In this document: positions 1 to 8,867 of the stretch, piece by piece
How positions within the stretch are numbered: position 1 is the stretch's first letter
How the letters are laid out: the number at the start of each line of letters is the position of its first letter
From: Lachnospiraceae bacterium
Lineage (GTDB): Bacteria > Bacillota > Clostridia > Lachnospirales > Lachnospiraceae
Assembly (NCBI GenBank): GCA_022483465.1
Contig: JAKVNF010000001.1
Location: 496,001-560,000, forward strand
Direction: 5' to 3'
Length of the DNA stretch: 64,000 nucleotides
Notes under the pieces: model-generated
Databases searched by the model: none
The model's input: the letters and a program-made list of their open reading frames with translations, nothing else
Told to the model about the DNA's origin: nothing
Translations under genes and position numbers: made by a program

Positions 1-750
1 GAGGTAGACGACGGCAAGGGCCTCGAAGGCCTCCAGAAGGATTCGAAGCCAGGTCCTGGGCCTCTTCGGCGAAAAATGCCGCACAAAGACCCGGAGCGTC
101 ACCCCGAGGCTGATCTCCGCGATGCCGCGGGGGAGCCCCTTGTACACAAAGCCCAGCCACTTGGTGGGGTTTCTCGGGTGCCCCAGCGCCTGGCAGAAGT
201 ACCCGAGGATGAGAAGGGCAAGGAGGGGGCAGATGATCTTCTCCGTCACGTCCCGATGCCTCCGAAGCAGGGGATAGAGGAAGGCCATCGCGACCAGCAT
301 CGCGGAGAGGTACCAGATCACCCCGTCGATCCCCTGGACGTAGAGGCCCGTCATCTTCAGGAGCAGGACCTCAAAGATCTCGTCCTTGAAGTCGTGGAAG
401 GCCTGCAGGAGCGTGTAGTGCTCCGCGAAGCTGACAAAGACGAAGCCGATCACCCAGGCGATCCAAAACTCCGGCAAAAACCCTCTGCACTTTCGAAGAA
501 GGAATGACCAGGTCTCGGCGCCGGGCCTTGTCATGGGGCCCCTCTGGTCCGCCCGCTCCGCGGACACCGCCATCAGGTACCCGGAGACGAGAAAGAAGAA
601 CTCGACGGCCAGGGACCCGCCGATGAAGACGGCGTGGTCATCCCCCAGCACGTACCGCGAGTGGTGCAGCATGATAACCAGGGCAAAGACAAAGCGCAGG
701 AGGTCAATCCTCCCGTTTCGCTTTCCTTTTTCAGGCCTTTCTGCTTCCAT
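1..750 (-). CDS. Acyltransferase 3 family membrane protein (C-terminus outside window)
   Basis: The last gene of the wall-polymer operon. It starts at an ATG at 750 and stays open to the window edge, so 250 residues are visible and the C-terminus is missing. The N-terminus has the family pattern: RIDLLRFVFALVIMLHHS near residue 14, where the His is the expected catalytic residue, then FFFLVSGYL near residue 50. Several hydrophobic segments follow, as in OafA/YrhL-like enzymes that transfer acetyl or other acyl groups to surface glycans. It lies 62 bp after the TagF-like gene on the same strand. I infer that it O-acylates the wall polymer or its sugars; the substrate cannot be read from the sequence. 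Confidence 0.85.
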   Translation of the reverse strand, partial: MEAERPEKGKRNGRIDLLRFVFALVIMLHHSRYVLGDDHAVFIGGSLAVEFFFLVSGYLMAVSAERADQRGPMTRPGAETWSFLLRKCRGFLPEFWIAWVIGFVFVSFAEHYTLLQAFHDFKDEIFEVLLLKMTGLYVQGIDGVIWYLSAMLVAMAFLYPLLRRHRDVTEKIICPLLALLILGYFCQALGHPRNPTKWLGFVYKGLPRGIAEISLGVTLRVFVRHFSPKRPRTWLRILLEAFEALAVVYL

Positions 751-812
751 CACGCTGCCTGTCCTCCCGTTCTGTTGCTCTCGCGTATTCGCTGTTTTTC
801 TCTATTCCTGTT

Positions 813-2186
813 TTATTGCTTTGCTTTTTGGTTCTTCTGTCCCATAAAGCCAAGGAGCGTGTCCGCGATCCGCTCAGAGGCGTGGCCATCGTCCATGCAG
901 CCCTTGCCGGCAAGGAATTCCGCAACCTTCCTTGCATACACGTCCTCATCGAAGTTTTTGATGTCCTCGACGATGCCGTCGGAGTCCGTGGACACCGGGA
1001 AGGGGGTGTCCTCGAGCTTAAAGTAGAAGCCCCGCTCGTCGTTGTAGCGCTCCACATCCATCGCAAAGAGAAAGCCCGGCTTTCCCGTCAGGACAAAGTC
1101 GTAGATCCAGGAGCTGTAGTCGGTGATGCCGGCGTCCGTGAAGGACAAAAGCTCCTGCATATCCGGGTAGTCGGTGACGTCGATGATGTCAGGGCCCGCG
1201 ATGGTGCTCCTTCTTGCGGAGCCGGTCTTCCGGTCGTTGTCGTGGTAGCGGACCATGAGCTTCCACTTGCCGCCAAAGCGCTGGGCGAGGGCCTCCACCA
1301 CCCGCTCGCCGTCCAGGTCAAAGACGGAGAAGTCGTGGTCATCCCGGAAGGTGGGCCCGTAGAGGGCAAAGCGGGTCTCCTCGGAGAGACCGTGGGCCTT
1401 GCAGAAGTGGTGCTTTAGGTACTTCTGCATCCCCGCGTAGTTGTCAAAGAAGATGTCGTTTCTTGCGTGCCCCAGGCGCAGGATCTTCGTGTCCGGCCAG
1501 AAGGTCTCCCGGTAGACGGCCTCCTCAAAGGTCGAGTTGGAGAGACACTCAGTGGTCACCGTGCCGGTCCACTTGGCAAACACGGGCCAGGAGAGGTTCG
1601 TGTTGTAGTGGGCAAGGTCAAAGCGCTTGATGCCCAGGGACCCGTGCCAGGTCTCCACCACGTGCTGCTCGGGCTTGACCGGGAAGCTGTAAAACTTGTC
1701 GCCCAGAATGCTGTTCGTCACCAGGACCTTGGAGGTCGCCGCGGCGTAGAAGTACTCGTAGGAGTTGGGCCGCACGAAGTGGACGTGGGTCTCGATCCAG
1801 GACTGGAGCTTTCGGTACTCCGGGGACTTCTTCTTGACGTTCCCGTCCGGGGTCTGCTTTGCCAGGATGTCCGCGGGATCCATGTGGGCATACTGGGAGC
1901 GGTTCACCGACCAGTAGATCTGGATGTCAGGCATCCTGCGCACCAGCTCATCGGAGATGTACTTGGGGTTGCAGGCCATCTCATGCTGGTAGGGCAGAAA
2001 CATGATCTGGTTGTCCACCACCTTCCAGGTCGGCATGACGACGGCCCGTGCCCCGTCTCCGATCTTCAGGTCCAGCCAGATCATTCCCCGCTGGATGTTC
2101 ACCCCGGTCCTGCGAAGGAGCTTTCCCTCCAGGATCACCGGTCCCACACTCTTTGCCTTTTTCCCGATTACGTCCGGCAGCAGCAT
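813..2186 (-). CDS. CDP-glycerol glycerophosphotransferase, TagF/TarF family
   Basis: A 457-residue enzyme of the poly(glycerol/ribitol phosphate) polymerase family, acting at the inner face of the membrane in teichoic acid synthesis. The open frame runs further upstream, but the ATG at 2186 is preceded by a GGGAGG ribosome site and gives a normal protein start. The C-terminal half holds the family marks: VETWHGSLGIKRF, then GPTFRDDH, and the ITDYSSWIYDFVLTGKPGF block that forms the nucleotide-donor pocket. The gene follows the cytidylyltransferase by 23 bp, which fits a supply of CDP-activated polyol phosphate. Whether it primes or extends the polymer, and whether the substrate is glycerol or ribitol, cannot be told. 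Confidence 0.85.
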   Translation of the reverse strand: MLLPDVIGKKAKSVGPVILEGKLLRRTGVNIQRGMIWLDLKIGDGARAVVMPTWKVVDNQIMFLPYQHEMACNPKYISDELVRRMPDIQIYWSVNRSQYAHMDPADILAKQTPDGNVKKKSPEYRKLQSWIETHVHFVRPNSYEYFYAAATSKVLVTNSILGDKFYSFPVKPEQHVVETWHGSLGIKRFDLAHYNTNLSWPVFAKWTGTVTTECLSNSTFEEAVYRETFWPDTKILRLGHARNDIFFDNYAGMQKYLKHHFCKAHGLSEETRFALYGPTFRDDHDFSVFDLDGERVVEALAQRFGGKWKLMVRYHDNDRKTGSARRSTIAGPDIIDVTDYPDMQELLSFTDAGITDYSSWIYDFVLTGKPGFLFAMDVERYNDERGFYFKLEDTPFPVSTDSDGIVEDIKNFDEDVYARKVAEFLAGKGCMDDGHASERIADTLLGFMGQKNQKAKQ

Positions 2187-2209
2187 TTTTTCCTCCCTGG
2201 TTGTTGTTG

Positions 2210-2935
2210 TCAAAGGCCGAAGGCGTTGGAGCTCTCCTTGGCCGTGATGATCGCCTTGAAGATGTAGAAGTCGATCGGTGTCGTGATCTTGATGTTCTCG
2301 GTCTTGCCCTCCACGGTAAAGAGGGGCTTGCCGTAGTAGCGGAACAGGTTGGCACTGTCGATGAAGTTGTTCTTTCCCTCGTTGATGGCCCGGGTGTGGC
2401 ACTCCAGGATCTCACTTAAGTGAAAGGTCTGGGGCGCCTTTGCCAGCTCGCACTGGGACCTGTCCAGGATGCTGCCCACCTCGCCGTTTTTCGAGTCCAC
2501 GATGATGGTCTCGGTGGCCGGGGTGACCGTGATCGCATTTCCCTTCTCCCGGGCGCAGGCGATGTTCTTCGAGATCGTCTCCCCGTCCACCAGGGGCCGC
2601 ACCCCGTCGTGGATCAGGACCACGGTCTTCTCCGGCTCCGGCACCGACTCGTAGATCTTCACGAGCCCGTGGTAGATGCTCTCCTGCCCCGTGGAACCCC
2701 CGGGGACGATGGCCTGGACCTTCGTGATGTGAAACTTGTTGCACAGCTTCCACATCTTGGGGATGTATGCCTCCAGGCAGGAGATCACGATGTTGTCGAT
2801 CTCGTCGTGATTCTCGAACTTCTCCAGCGTGTAGATGATGATCGGCTTGCCGTAGAGTTCCAGGAACTGCTTCGGCACCCCGTGGGTGTTCATGCGCTTT
2901 CCGGTGCCGCCCGCAAAGATCAGTGCTGTGTTCAT
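2210..2935 (-). CDS. IspD/TarI-family cytidylyltransferase
   Basis: A 241-residue CTP-dependent cytidylyltransferase. The N-terminal FAGGTGKRM motif, PKQFLELYGKP, the VLIHDGVRPLV block and ATETIIV are the family signatures. Its ATG overlaps the stop codon of the LicD gene (ATGA at 2932-2935), so the two are translationally coupled. The family includes IspD (methylerythritol phosphate) and TarI (ribitol 5-phosphate). The wall-polymer neighbours favour a TarI-like role, making a CDP-polyol for the TagF-like enzyme next door. No TarJ dehydrogenase is present beside it, so the substrate is not certain. Confidence 0.85.
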   Translation of the reverse strand: MNTALIFAGGTGKRMNTHGVPKQFLELYGKPIIIYTLEKFENHDEIDNIVISCLEAYIPKMWKLCNKFHITKVQAIVPGGSTGQESIYHGLVKIYESVPEPEKTVVLIHDGVRPLVDGETISKNIACAREKGNAITVTPATETIIVDSKNGEVGSILDRSQCELAKAPQTFHLSEILECHTRAINEGKNNFIDSANLFRYYGKPLFTVEGKTENIKITTPIDFYIFKAIITAKESSNAFGL

Positions 2936-3897
2936 GCTTCCCCGCCTTCCCCTTTGGATTGCGCCGCCTCCCGTTCCTCCTCGCTGAGGTAGAAGGGCGC
3001 AAAGTAGACATGCTTTTCCCACTCCCGCTGTTTCGGGATCTTCTTCCAGTTGCCGTAGAGCCTTGTGAGGTACCGGTCCGCGTTCGCGGCGACCTGCAAG
3101 GGCCTTCCCTCGTAGAGGACCGGCTTCGTGTCGACAAAGCCCTCCCGCAGGCAGAGCTCCCCGAAGAAGTGCTTCTTCCCCGAGGGGACGCTGACGTAGG
3201 TGGAGTCCTCGTCCTTGCAGCGCCGGTACCAGCTGTCGCAGACCCTGGTCCAGTGGTCCAGGGACCAGAAGGAGAGGCACCGCCCGATCCGGATCTTGGT
3301 GCGAAAGACCTTCCGGATCTCCTCGTTCTCTTCCCCGTTCTCTCCGTTCTCGATGAGGTTCATCAAGGGCTCCCGGTCCCGGTAGAACTTCCGGCAGGAC
3401 TGGGCAAAGCCAAGAGCCATGCAGCCGAGGCCGTGGATCTTTCGACGCACCGCGTTGTTGTAGGTGTTCTCGATCGGAAAGATGTCCACGAAGCACCCGC
3501 ACTCGCTGTTCCAGAAGTCCTCCCTGGTCTTCACGCTGGTTCCCTTTAAGAGAACCCGGGACAAAAGGAGGCCGTAGTTGTTGGTGGTTCTGGGGGTGTG
3601 GACCCAGTAGCGGTCGCCGCACTCTTTCTCAAAGATCTCCACGAACCGTTCGTGGTCCCTGCGGGGCATGTTCAAGTCGACGTCGTCGTCCCACGGAATA
3701 AAGCCCCCGTGGCGCACCGCCCCCAGGGCGGTGCCGCCACCGAGGTTGTAGCGGATTCCGTATCGCTCGCACACGTCCACGATGTCAAAGAGCATGCCGT
3801 TGAGCGTCTTCTGCAGCTCGTGGAGCTGGGCATCGGTGAGCTCGATGGCATCCCGGGATCGCAGGTGCTTGAAGACTTCAATCGTCGAGAGTTTCAT
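2932..3897 (-). CDS. LicD family phosphotransferase
   Basis: A 321-residue LicD/FKRP-type nucleotidyltransferase-fold protein. LicD enzymes move phosphocholine, or another phospho-group carried on a CDP donor, onto wall or capsule glycans. The fold signature is clear: YNLGGGTALGAVRHGGFIPW near residues 50-70, followed by DDDVDLNMPRRDHERF with the metal-binding aspartates. The region FVDIFPIEN near residue 150 is also typical. It starts 10 bp after the DUF4422 gene and overlaps the cytidylyltransferase by 4 bp, so its donor may be the CDP compound made by that neighbour. The transferred group is inferred. Confidence 0.88.
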   Translation of the reverse strand: MKLSTIEVFKHLRSRDAIELTDAQLHELQKTLNGMLFDIVDVCERYGIRYNLGGGTALGAVRHGGFIPWDDDVDLNMPRRDHERFVEIFEKECGDRYWVHTPRTTNNYGLLLSRVLLKGTSVKTREDFWNSECGCFVDIFPIENTYNNAVRRKIHGLGCMALGFAQSCRKFYRDREPLMNLIENGENGEENEEIRKVFRTKIRIGRCLSFWSLDHWTRVCDSWYRRCKDEDSTYVSVPSGKKHFFGELCLREGFVDTKPVLYEGRPLQVAANADRYLTRLYGNWKKIPKQREWEKHVYFAPFYLSEEEREAAQSKGEGGEA

Positions 3898-3907
3898 CTT
3901 TCCCGTC

Positions 3908-4687
3908 TTATTCGTACTTCGTGTTCCAAAACTTGGCCTTCAAAAACCGGACGGTCTTGCGCACCCGGTTGATCTTCTCCGTGTAGAGGTAGGGGAGGGT
4001 CTTCACTTCGCTCTTTTGAAGCCGCCCGGTGGAGAGCTGCTGCTCCACCCAGACGTTTAAGATCAGCTCTCCCACCCTTCCGGCATACCGCCCCTGGAAA
4101 AAGGAGTAGTGGTCCGTGGACACCCGCTGTTCCAGCGTGAACAGGATGTCAAAGAGCCAGGTGCAGTACTCCGAAAAGAGCGTCCGCTCCAGGATCATCA
4201 TGTTGAACATGTGGCCGGAGCGCCGCCGCATCACCCGGTCGAAGGCGTCCAGGTAGTCCGGATACTTCTCCGAAAGGATCTGCCTCGTCTTGTCCAGGTG
4301 CTCAATGTAGTGGGTGTGGGCATAGTGGGAATAGAGGGTCTCGATCACGTAGTACTGCTTCTTGGGGAGAAAGAGCTTCGTCTTCCCAAGCTGGGGAAGA
4401 AGCTCTTCCTGCTTGAGGATCCGGTCCCAGACCGTCCCCCTGCCGCGGCCCCGAAAGTGACGCCGGTAGTGCACCAGGCCGATGTAGTCCGCGTCCACGT
4501 GCTTCCAGGCCCAGTAGAGGCCCGTCAGCTCGCAGAAGCACGGATTTTTCCGGGAGATGTTGTCGCCCGCATCATCCCTGGCAAAGCCCAGGTCCTCCGA
4601 CGTACAGGCCGCCCCGATCTGGAGCGGCAGGTACATGGGGTCCTCCGGCATCCGGTACTTCTTGTGGGTGGCCACAATGATCGTCAC
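3908..4687 (-). CDS. DUF4422 family protein, probable glycosyltransferase
   Basis: A DUF4422 protein of about 259 residues; such proteins are common in capsule and wall-polysaccharide loci and are thought to be glycosyltransferases. Recognisable blocks are IIVATHKKYRMP at the start, GDNISRKNPCFCELTGLYW, IGLVHYRRHF near residue 75, and YAHTHYIEHLD. I chose the GTG at 4687, behind a GGGGGAA ribosome site, because the family begins directly at the first beta-strand. An in-frame ATG at 4747 would add 20 low-complexity residues and overlap the LCP gene. It sits 37 bp after that gene and 10 bp before LicD. The sugar is unknown. Confidence 0.8.
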   Translation of the reverse strand: MTIIVATHKKYRMPEDPMYLPLQIGAACTSEDLGFARDDAGDNISRKNPCFCELTGLYWAWKHVDADYIGLVHYRRHFRGRGRGTVWDRILKQEELLPQLGKTKLFLPKKQYYVIETLYSHYAHTHYIEHLDKTRQILSEKYPDYLDAFDRVMRRRSGHMFNMMILERTLFSEYCTWLFDILFTLEQRVSTDHYSFFQGRYAGRVGELILNVWVEQQLSTGRLQKSEVKTLPYLYTEKINRVRKTVRFLKAKFWNTKYE

Positions 4688-4724
4688 CCGATCCGTTCCC
4701 CCGCCGCGTCCTGGACGGGGCGGC

Positions 4725-7358
4725 TCAGTTGCCCGCTGCGCTGCCATCGCCGGTCCCCGCGGCGGCCTGTGCCGCCGCCGCATTCGCCTGTACCTGGGCC
4801 TGCTGGGCCGCCACGGCCTGCTGTTGGGCCTGGACCGCCAGCTGGTTAGCCTGCTCCTGGGCCGCCGCCCGCTCCTCATCGCTCAGGGACTCGTCCAGCG
4901 CCTGGGCCGCCGCCTGGGTGGCCGCCGCCTGGTTCGCCGTGGCCGCCTGGTTCAGGCTGTCCGCCTGCTGCTGGTACTGGGCCTGGAGGGCCGCGTAGTC
5001 CGTGGCGGAGTCACCCGCGGCCGCGCTCACCCCGGTGCCGACTGTCGCCGTGCCGGCAGCATCCGTGCCCGCTGCGGCCGCATCCGAGGTACCGGCAGCG
5101 GCATTCTGGGTGTCCGTGGTCGTCGTCTGGGGCACGTTCATCGCCTGCTCCACCTCCTGGGTTGCCGTCTGCTGCTGGAGGGACGTGCTACTGGAGGTGG
5201 TGCCGGAGCTGGTGCCGCTTCCCGTCGTGCTGGATGTGGAAGAGGTCACCGCATTGGCTGCCTCGGTGTCCTGCGCGGCCTTGGCTGCCTGGGCGTTCTG
5301 GGCATCCTCTGCCGTCACACTCTCATCGGAGACGTAGCCGGAGGTCCGGGAGGTGTTGGTGTAGTCGGTGGCAGCGGTGCCGCCCTCCTCGTTCACCTGC
5401 TCCTCGGCCTCCTCGTCGGTGATGCCGTAGAGCATCTCTTTCAGGATCTTCGCGTTGGCGTTAAAGTCCACCGCATACATGGACCTGCCGTCCATGCCCT
5501 TCATGGAGCCATAGGTGCCGTCCGCGGGGATCGTGATCTGCTGGATCTCAGCGCCCATGAAGACCGGGGCGAGGGTTAAGAGCTCTGCCACCTCGGTCTC
5601 TGAGAGGTCGGTCTGCACCAGCGGGATCACCGCGTCCAGGGTGGAGATCATCTCGGAGGCGGAGAGCTTGGAGAGCTTCTCCGCGGCCGCCATGATGACC
5701 TTTCTCTGGCGCTGAACCCGGTGCCAGTCATCGTCGATGTAGCGGGTTCTCGCGTAGACCATGGCGGTGACGCCGTTTAAGTGGTTGACGCCGGCGGTCA
5801 GATCAAACTGCTCCTTGTCCTCCATGCCGATGCCCTTGGCGTAGCCCTCTGTAAACGTGCCTTCCGGGTTGTCCAGATGGTTGGCCTCGGCCTCGGTCAG
5901 ATCGATGTCCACGCCGCCGATGGCGTCGATGAGCTTGACCAGCGTGCGGATGTTGATGCGGATGTACCGGTTCACATCCACCAGGTAGTTATCCCGGATC
6001 TCCTCCACCATCATCTGGGCGCCGCCGTAGCGGAAGGTGTGGGTCAGCCAGTCCCACTGGCCCTCATAGGGGCCCCACAGCACCGGCACGCCGGTGCCGC
6101 GCTCGAAGCTGGCCAGGGTCACCTTGCCGGTGTTCTTGTTGATGGAAAGCAGGATGCAGGTGTCGCCCCGGGCATCCGTGGAGAACTTCTCGGTCCGGTC
6201 ATCGGTGCCGATCAGGAGGATGTTGTAGACAGAGGAGTCCTGGAAGATCTCGCCCTCTGCCTTGACGGTGTCGGCCTCGGCGACGTCCGCCAGGTTCTTC
6301 TCCATGTCCTCCTCGGCGGATTTCGCAACGGAGGAGTTGTCCTCCTCCGCCTTGAGCTTTGCCACGTACTCATCGGTGTAGGCCGCCGACTGATCCTTCT
6401 GGAGTCTCGAGTACTCGTAGTGGAAAAAGCCAAGGCCGAACAGCACGATGCAGACAAGGACCGTGATCGCGATCCGCACGCCCCGCTTTAAGTGGTGCCA
6501 CCAGCTGGAGACCTTCTTGGCGGCTTTGGGCTTTTGGGCAGCGGCGGCTGTCTTGTCCTCTTCGGCGCTCTTCTCGTCGTCTTTGACCTCCGGGAAGACC
6601 CAGCCCTTCTCCTCGGCCTCCTGCTTTGCCTTGGCCTCCTCGGTGTCAGCGTCGGTCAGCTCGATCCCCTCGGGGACCTGGGCCTTTCTGCGCTTTTTCC
6701 CGGAGGGGGCCTTCTTCCGGCCAGAAGCGGCATCGCGCTTTTTGCCGGTCTCCTCCTTGGATGCCGAAGCAGAAGCCTCGGCCGTTTCCCCGGCCTTCTT
6801 CTCTTCCGCCTTCGGGGCCTTGGCTGCCTCGTCCGTTGGCTCCGCTTTTTCGGCAGCCGCCTTCTTTTCGGATTCCGGCGAGGACTCTGCCTTTTCCGCC
6901 TTCGGGGCCTTTGCGGCCTTTTCCGGCTCTTTCTTCTCCGGCTCTGCCGCGGCGTTTTCCTTCACGGCCTCCCGCTCGCCCCGGCGGACCCTGGAGGTCC
7001 CCTTCTTTGCCTTGTCCGAGTCGGCCCAGTCGACTTCGAGGCCGGAAGCCTCTTCGTCCGTCCCGGCCTCGGAGGCACTCTTTTTCTCCTCCGGCTCTGC
7101 CGCGGTCACGTAGTCCACCTGAAGGCTCTCGGAGGATAAAGTGCTCTCCTCCTTCTCGGAGATGCTCTCGATCTGGATGCCGTCCGCCTCGCCGGCAGGT
7201 GCTGCCGCGGTGCTCTCTAAGGCAGCCTCCGTGGAAGCGGTCTTTTTGGCAAGGTCCTCTGTGCCGTCGGTGTCCACGACGGCAACGCCGCTGACCTGCT
7301 GCTTTGCGGCGGGCTGGTTCTTCGGCTTGGGTTTCTGGTTTCTTCTGCGTCTGCTCAT
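4725..7358 (-). CDS. LytR-CpsA-Psr (LCP) family protein with long low-complexity arms
   Basis: An 877-residue membrane protein of the family that attaches lipid-linked wall polymers to peptidoglycan. Residues 1-285 are cytoplasmic and rich in Glu, Lys, Ala and Ser. One membrane span lies near 290-310 (VRIAITVLVCIVLFGLGFF). The extracellular LCP domain runs from about 373 (NILLIGTDDR) through ARGDTCILLSIN, ASFERGTGV and the VKLIDAIGGVDI block to about 640. The last 230 residues are Gln/Ala/Thr-rich and probably disordered. Most LCP proteins have 300-500 residues, so both arms are unusual. It leads the wall-polymer operon behind a clear promoter, which fits a role in the final ligation step. 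Confidence 0.88.
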   Translation of the reverse strand: MSRRRRNQKPKPKNQPAAKQQVSGVAVVDTDGTEDLAKKTASTEAALESTAAAPAGEADGIQIESISEKEESTLSSESLQVDYVTAAEPEEKKSASEAGTDEEASGLEVDWADSDKAKKGTSRVRRGEREAVKENAAAEPEKKEPEKAAKAPKAEKAESSPESEKKAAAEKAEPTDEAAKAPKAEEKKAGETAEASASASKEETGKKRDAASGRKKAPSGKKRRKAQVPEGIELTDADTEEAKAKQEAEEKGWVFPEVKDDEKSAEEDKTAAAAQKPKAAKKVSSWWHHLKRGVRIAITVLVCIVLFGLGFFHYEYSRLQKDQSAAYTDEYVAKLKAEEDNSSVAKSAEEDMEKNLADVAEADTVKAEGEIFQDSSVYNILLIGTDDRTEKFSTDARGDTCILLSINKNTGKVTLASFERGTGVPVLWGPYEGQWDWLTHTFRYGGAQMMVEEIRDNYLVDVNRYIRINIRTLVKLIDAIGGVDIDLTEAEANHLDNPEGTFTEGYAKGIGMEDKEQFDLTAGVNHLNGVTAMVYARTRYIDDDWHRVQRQRKVIMAAAEKLSKLSASEMISTLDAVIPLVQTDLSETEVAELLTLAPVFMGAEIQQITIPADGTYGSMKGMDGRSMYAVDFNANAKILKEMLYGITDEEAEEQVNEEGGTAATDYTNTSRTSGYVSDESVTAEDAQNAQAAKAAQDTEAANAVTSSTSSTTGSGTSSGTTSSSTSLQQQTATQEVEQAMNVPQTTTTDTQNAAAGTSDAAAAGTDAAGTATVGTGVSAAAGDSATDYAALQAQYQQQADSLNQAATANQAAATQAAAQALDESLSDEERAAAQEQANQLAVQAQQQAVAAQQAQVQANAAAAQAAAGTGDGSAAGN

Positions 7359-7413
7359 ATCGCTCTGCTCTTTGCGGTTTTGTTACAACTTTGTTAACGA
7401 CGCGCCGCTATTC

Positions 7414-7442
7414 GTTATAGTCTCTCCCGGCAAGGGTTGCAA
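7414..7442 (-). promoter_or_regulatory. Promoter of the LCP/wall-polymer operon
   Basis: On the minus strand, TTGCAA at 7437-7442 and TATAAC at 7414-7419 are separated by 17 bp, ending about 55 bp before the LCP start codon. It lies in the 110-bp gap after the radical SAM gene and is the only good sigma-A-type match there. Confidence 0.65.
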
Positions 7443-7468
7443 CCGGTTTTGCTGTTTCGGGGCGGTGG

Positions 7469-8665
7469 TTACGCGTTTTTGTTTCCTCTGCCGTCGTCCA
7501 GGTGCTGTCTGGCGAGGTCCTTCGCTACCAGCTCCTCGCCGGTGGTGCCGCCCGCAAGCTGTGCCCTTGATGCCGCCGAGAGCCCGTTGTCCGCCACCGC
7601 GCACAGGTCGCAGGTGCTCAGGGCATCGAGCTGCTCCTTCGTGATCTTACCGTCCCGGTAGTCCCGGACCGCCGGGATCTCGTACATCGAGTACTTCTTC
7701 TTTTTCCAGAACCGGAGAAACTTGTGCCGCACCACCCACCAGGCGGGCTTCCAGATGTACTTGTGCATGGCGGGGGAGGCGGAGCCGATCATCCAACACT
7801 GCCGGTCGCAGTGGCGCACGCGGCCACGGACCTCGTCGGCCTGTCTGGAGTTCCAGAGGGTGTCCCAGTCCTCGTCGTTCAGATTTCCCATGACCCACTT
7901 TTCCTTGGTGCCGTTGCAGGGCATCACGTCCCCGTAGGGATCGATGAAAAAGGTGTCAATGCTCATGTCACAGGGGAGGAGGCGCTTCTGGCCGTAGATG
8001 TAGTTGATGAGCCCGTGGTTGAAGTAGGCGCGGAACCACTTCTTGGGGCTGTTGGAATCCAGGAGCCGGTTGATGAGGTCCTCAAAGTTCTGGGCCACCA
8101 TCGGGCGGTCGTGGATGATATTTTTGGCCTCGACGAAATAGAAGCTGTTGTGAAGGGAGGCGGTGGCGAACTCCATGTTCATCTGATTGGAGAGCTCATA
8201 CAGGGGACACAGGTCCTTTGCATTCCGGTCCTGGACCGTCATGCCGAAGCCCACGTCCTTCATGCCCATCTCCCGGAGCTTTTTCAGGGTGGTATAGCCC
8301 CGGTTGAAGCCGTCGGGAAGGCCGCGGATCTCGTTGTTGGTCTGCTCGAGACCCTCGATGGAGATGCGGATGCCGATGTCCGGGAACTCCTTTGCCAGGT
8401 CCAGGATTCGATCTGTAAAGAAGCCGTTCGTCGAGATGACGATGCGGTCGGATTTCTTCCTGAGCTCGCGGACGATGTCCTTTAAGTCGGAGCGGATGAA
8501 GGGCTCTCCGCCGGTGATGTTGGTGAAGTACATCGGCGGAAGCTTCTTGATGGTCTCCAGGGAGATCTCCTCCTCCGGCTTTGAGGGTGCTTTGAAGCGG
8601 TTGCACATGGTGCAGCGCGCGTTGCACCGGTAGGTGACGATGACCGTACCGTTGAGTTTTTTCAT
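7469..8665 (-). CDS. Radical SAM/SPASM-type enzyme
   Basis: A 398-residue radical SAM protein. The iron-sulfur cluster motif is C14-N-A-R-C18-T-M-C21 and is followed by ITGGEP at residues 50-55. A SPASM-like C-terminal region includes CDMSIDTFFIDPYGDVMPCNG-type spacing and then CDRQCW, giving ligands for a further cluster. I used the ATG at 8665; the open frame continues upstream but crosses the promoter and has no conserved sequence. The gene lies between the wall-polymer operon and the secreted cysteine protein, with its own promoter. SPASM enzymes modify peptides, proteins or carbohydrates. No precursor peptide is visible next to it, so the substrate stays unknown. Confidence 0.85.
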   Translation of the reverse strand: MKKLNGTVIVTYRCNARCTMCNRFKAPSKPEEEISLETIKKLPPMYFTNITGGEPFIRSDLKDIVRELRKKSDRIVISTNGFFTDRILDLAKEFPDIGIRISIEGLEQTNNEIRGLPDGFNRGYTTLKKLREMGMKDVGFGMTVQDRNAKDLCPLYELSNQMNMEFATASLHNSFYFVEAKNIIHDRPMVAQNFEDLINRLLDSNSPKKWFRAYFNHGLINYIYGQKRLLPCDMSIDTFFIDPYGDVMPCNGTKEKWVMGNLNDEDWDTLWNSRQADEVRGRVRHCDRQCWMIGSASPAMHKYIWKPAWWVVRHKFLRFWKKKKYSMYEIPAVRDYRDGKITKEQLDALSTCDLCAVADNGLSAASRAQLAGGTTGEELVAKDLARQHLDDGRGNKNA

Positions 8666-8789
8666 GAACGATTTGCCCCTTGTTGATCTTGATCGGTTGT
8701 CGGATGCGCGCGCAGGGCTGTCCCCTGCGCGACAAAAATCCGCCAGGGCACAGTTCTCCCCTGGTAGGATTTTCCCAAAACGATACCTT

Positions 8790-8817
8790 ATCATACTACA
8801 AACAGTGGGGAAAGCAA
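8790..8817 (-). promoter_or_regulatory. Putative promoter of the radical SAM gene
   Basis: On the minus strand, TTGCTT (8812-8817) and TATGAT (8790-8795) are 16 bp apart, about 125 bp before the start codon. The leader between them and the gene contains a GC-rich hairpin around 8708-8730 (GCGCAGGG paired with CCTGCGC) without a T-run. Confidence 0.5.
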
Positions 8818-8867
8818 GATTTTGCGTTTGCCCTGCGGGCAGAAGGCCCCCTCCCAGCGGAGACAGA

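Noticed and set aside
7469-8665. Radical SAM enzyme as maturase of the small peptides
   Set aside because: It lies about 27 kb away in another transcription unit, and nothing links it to the peptide array.
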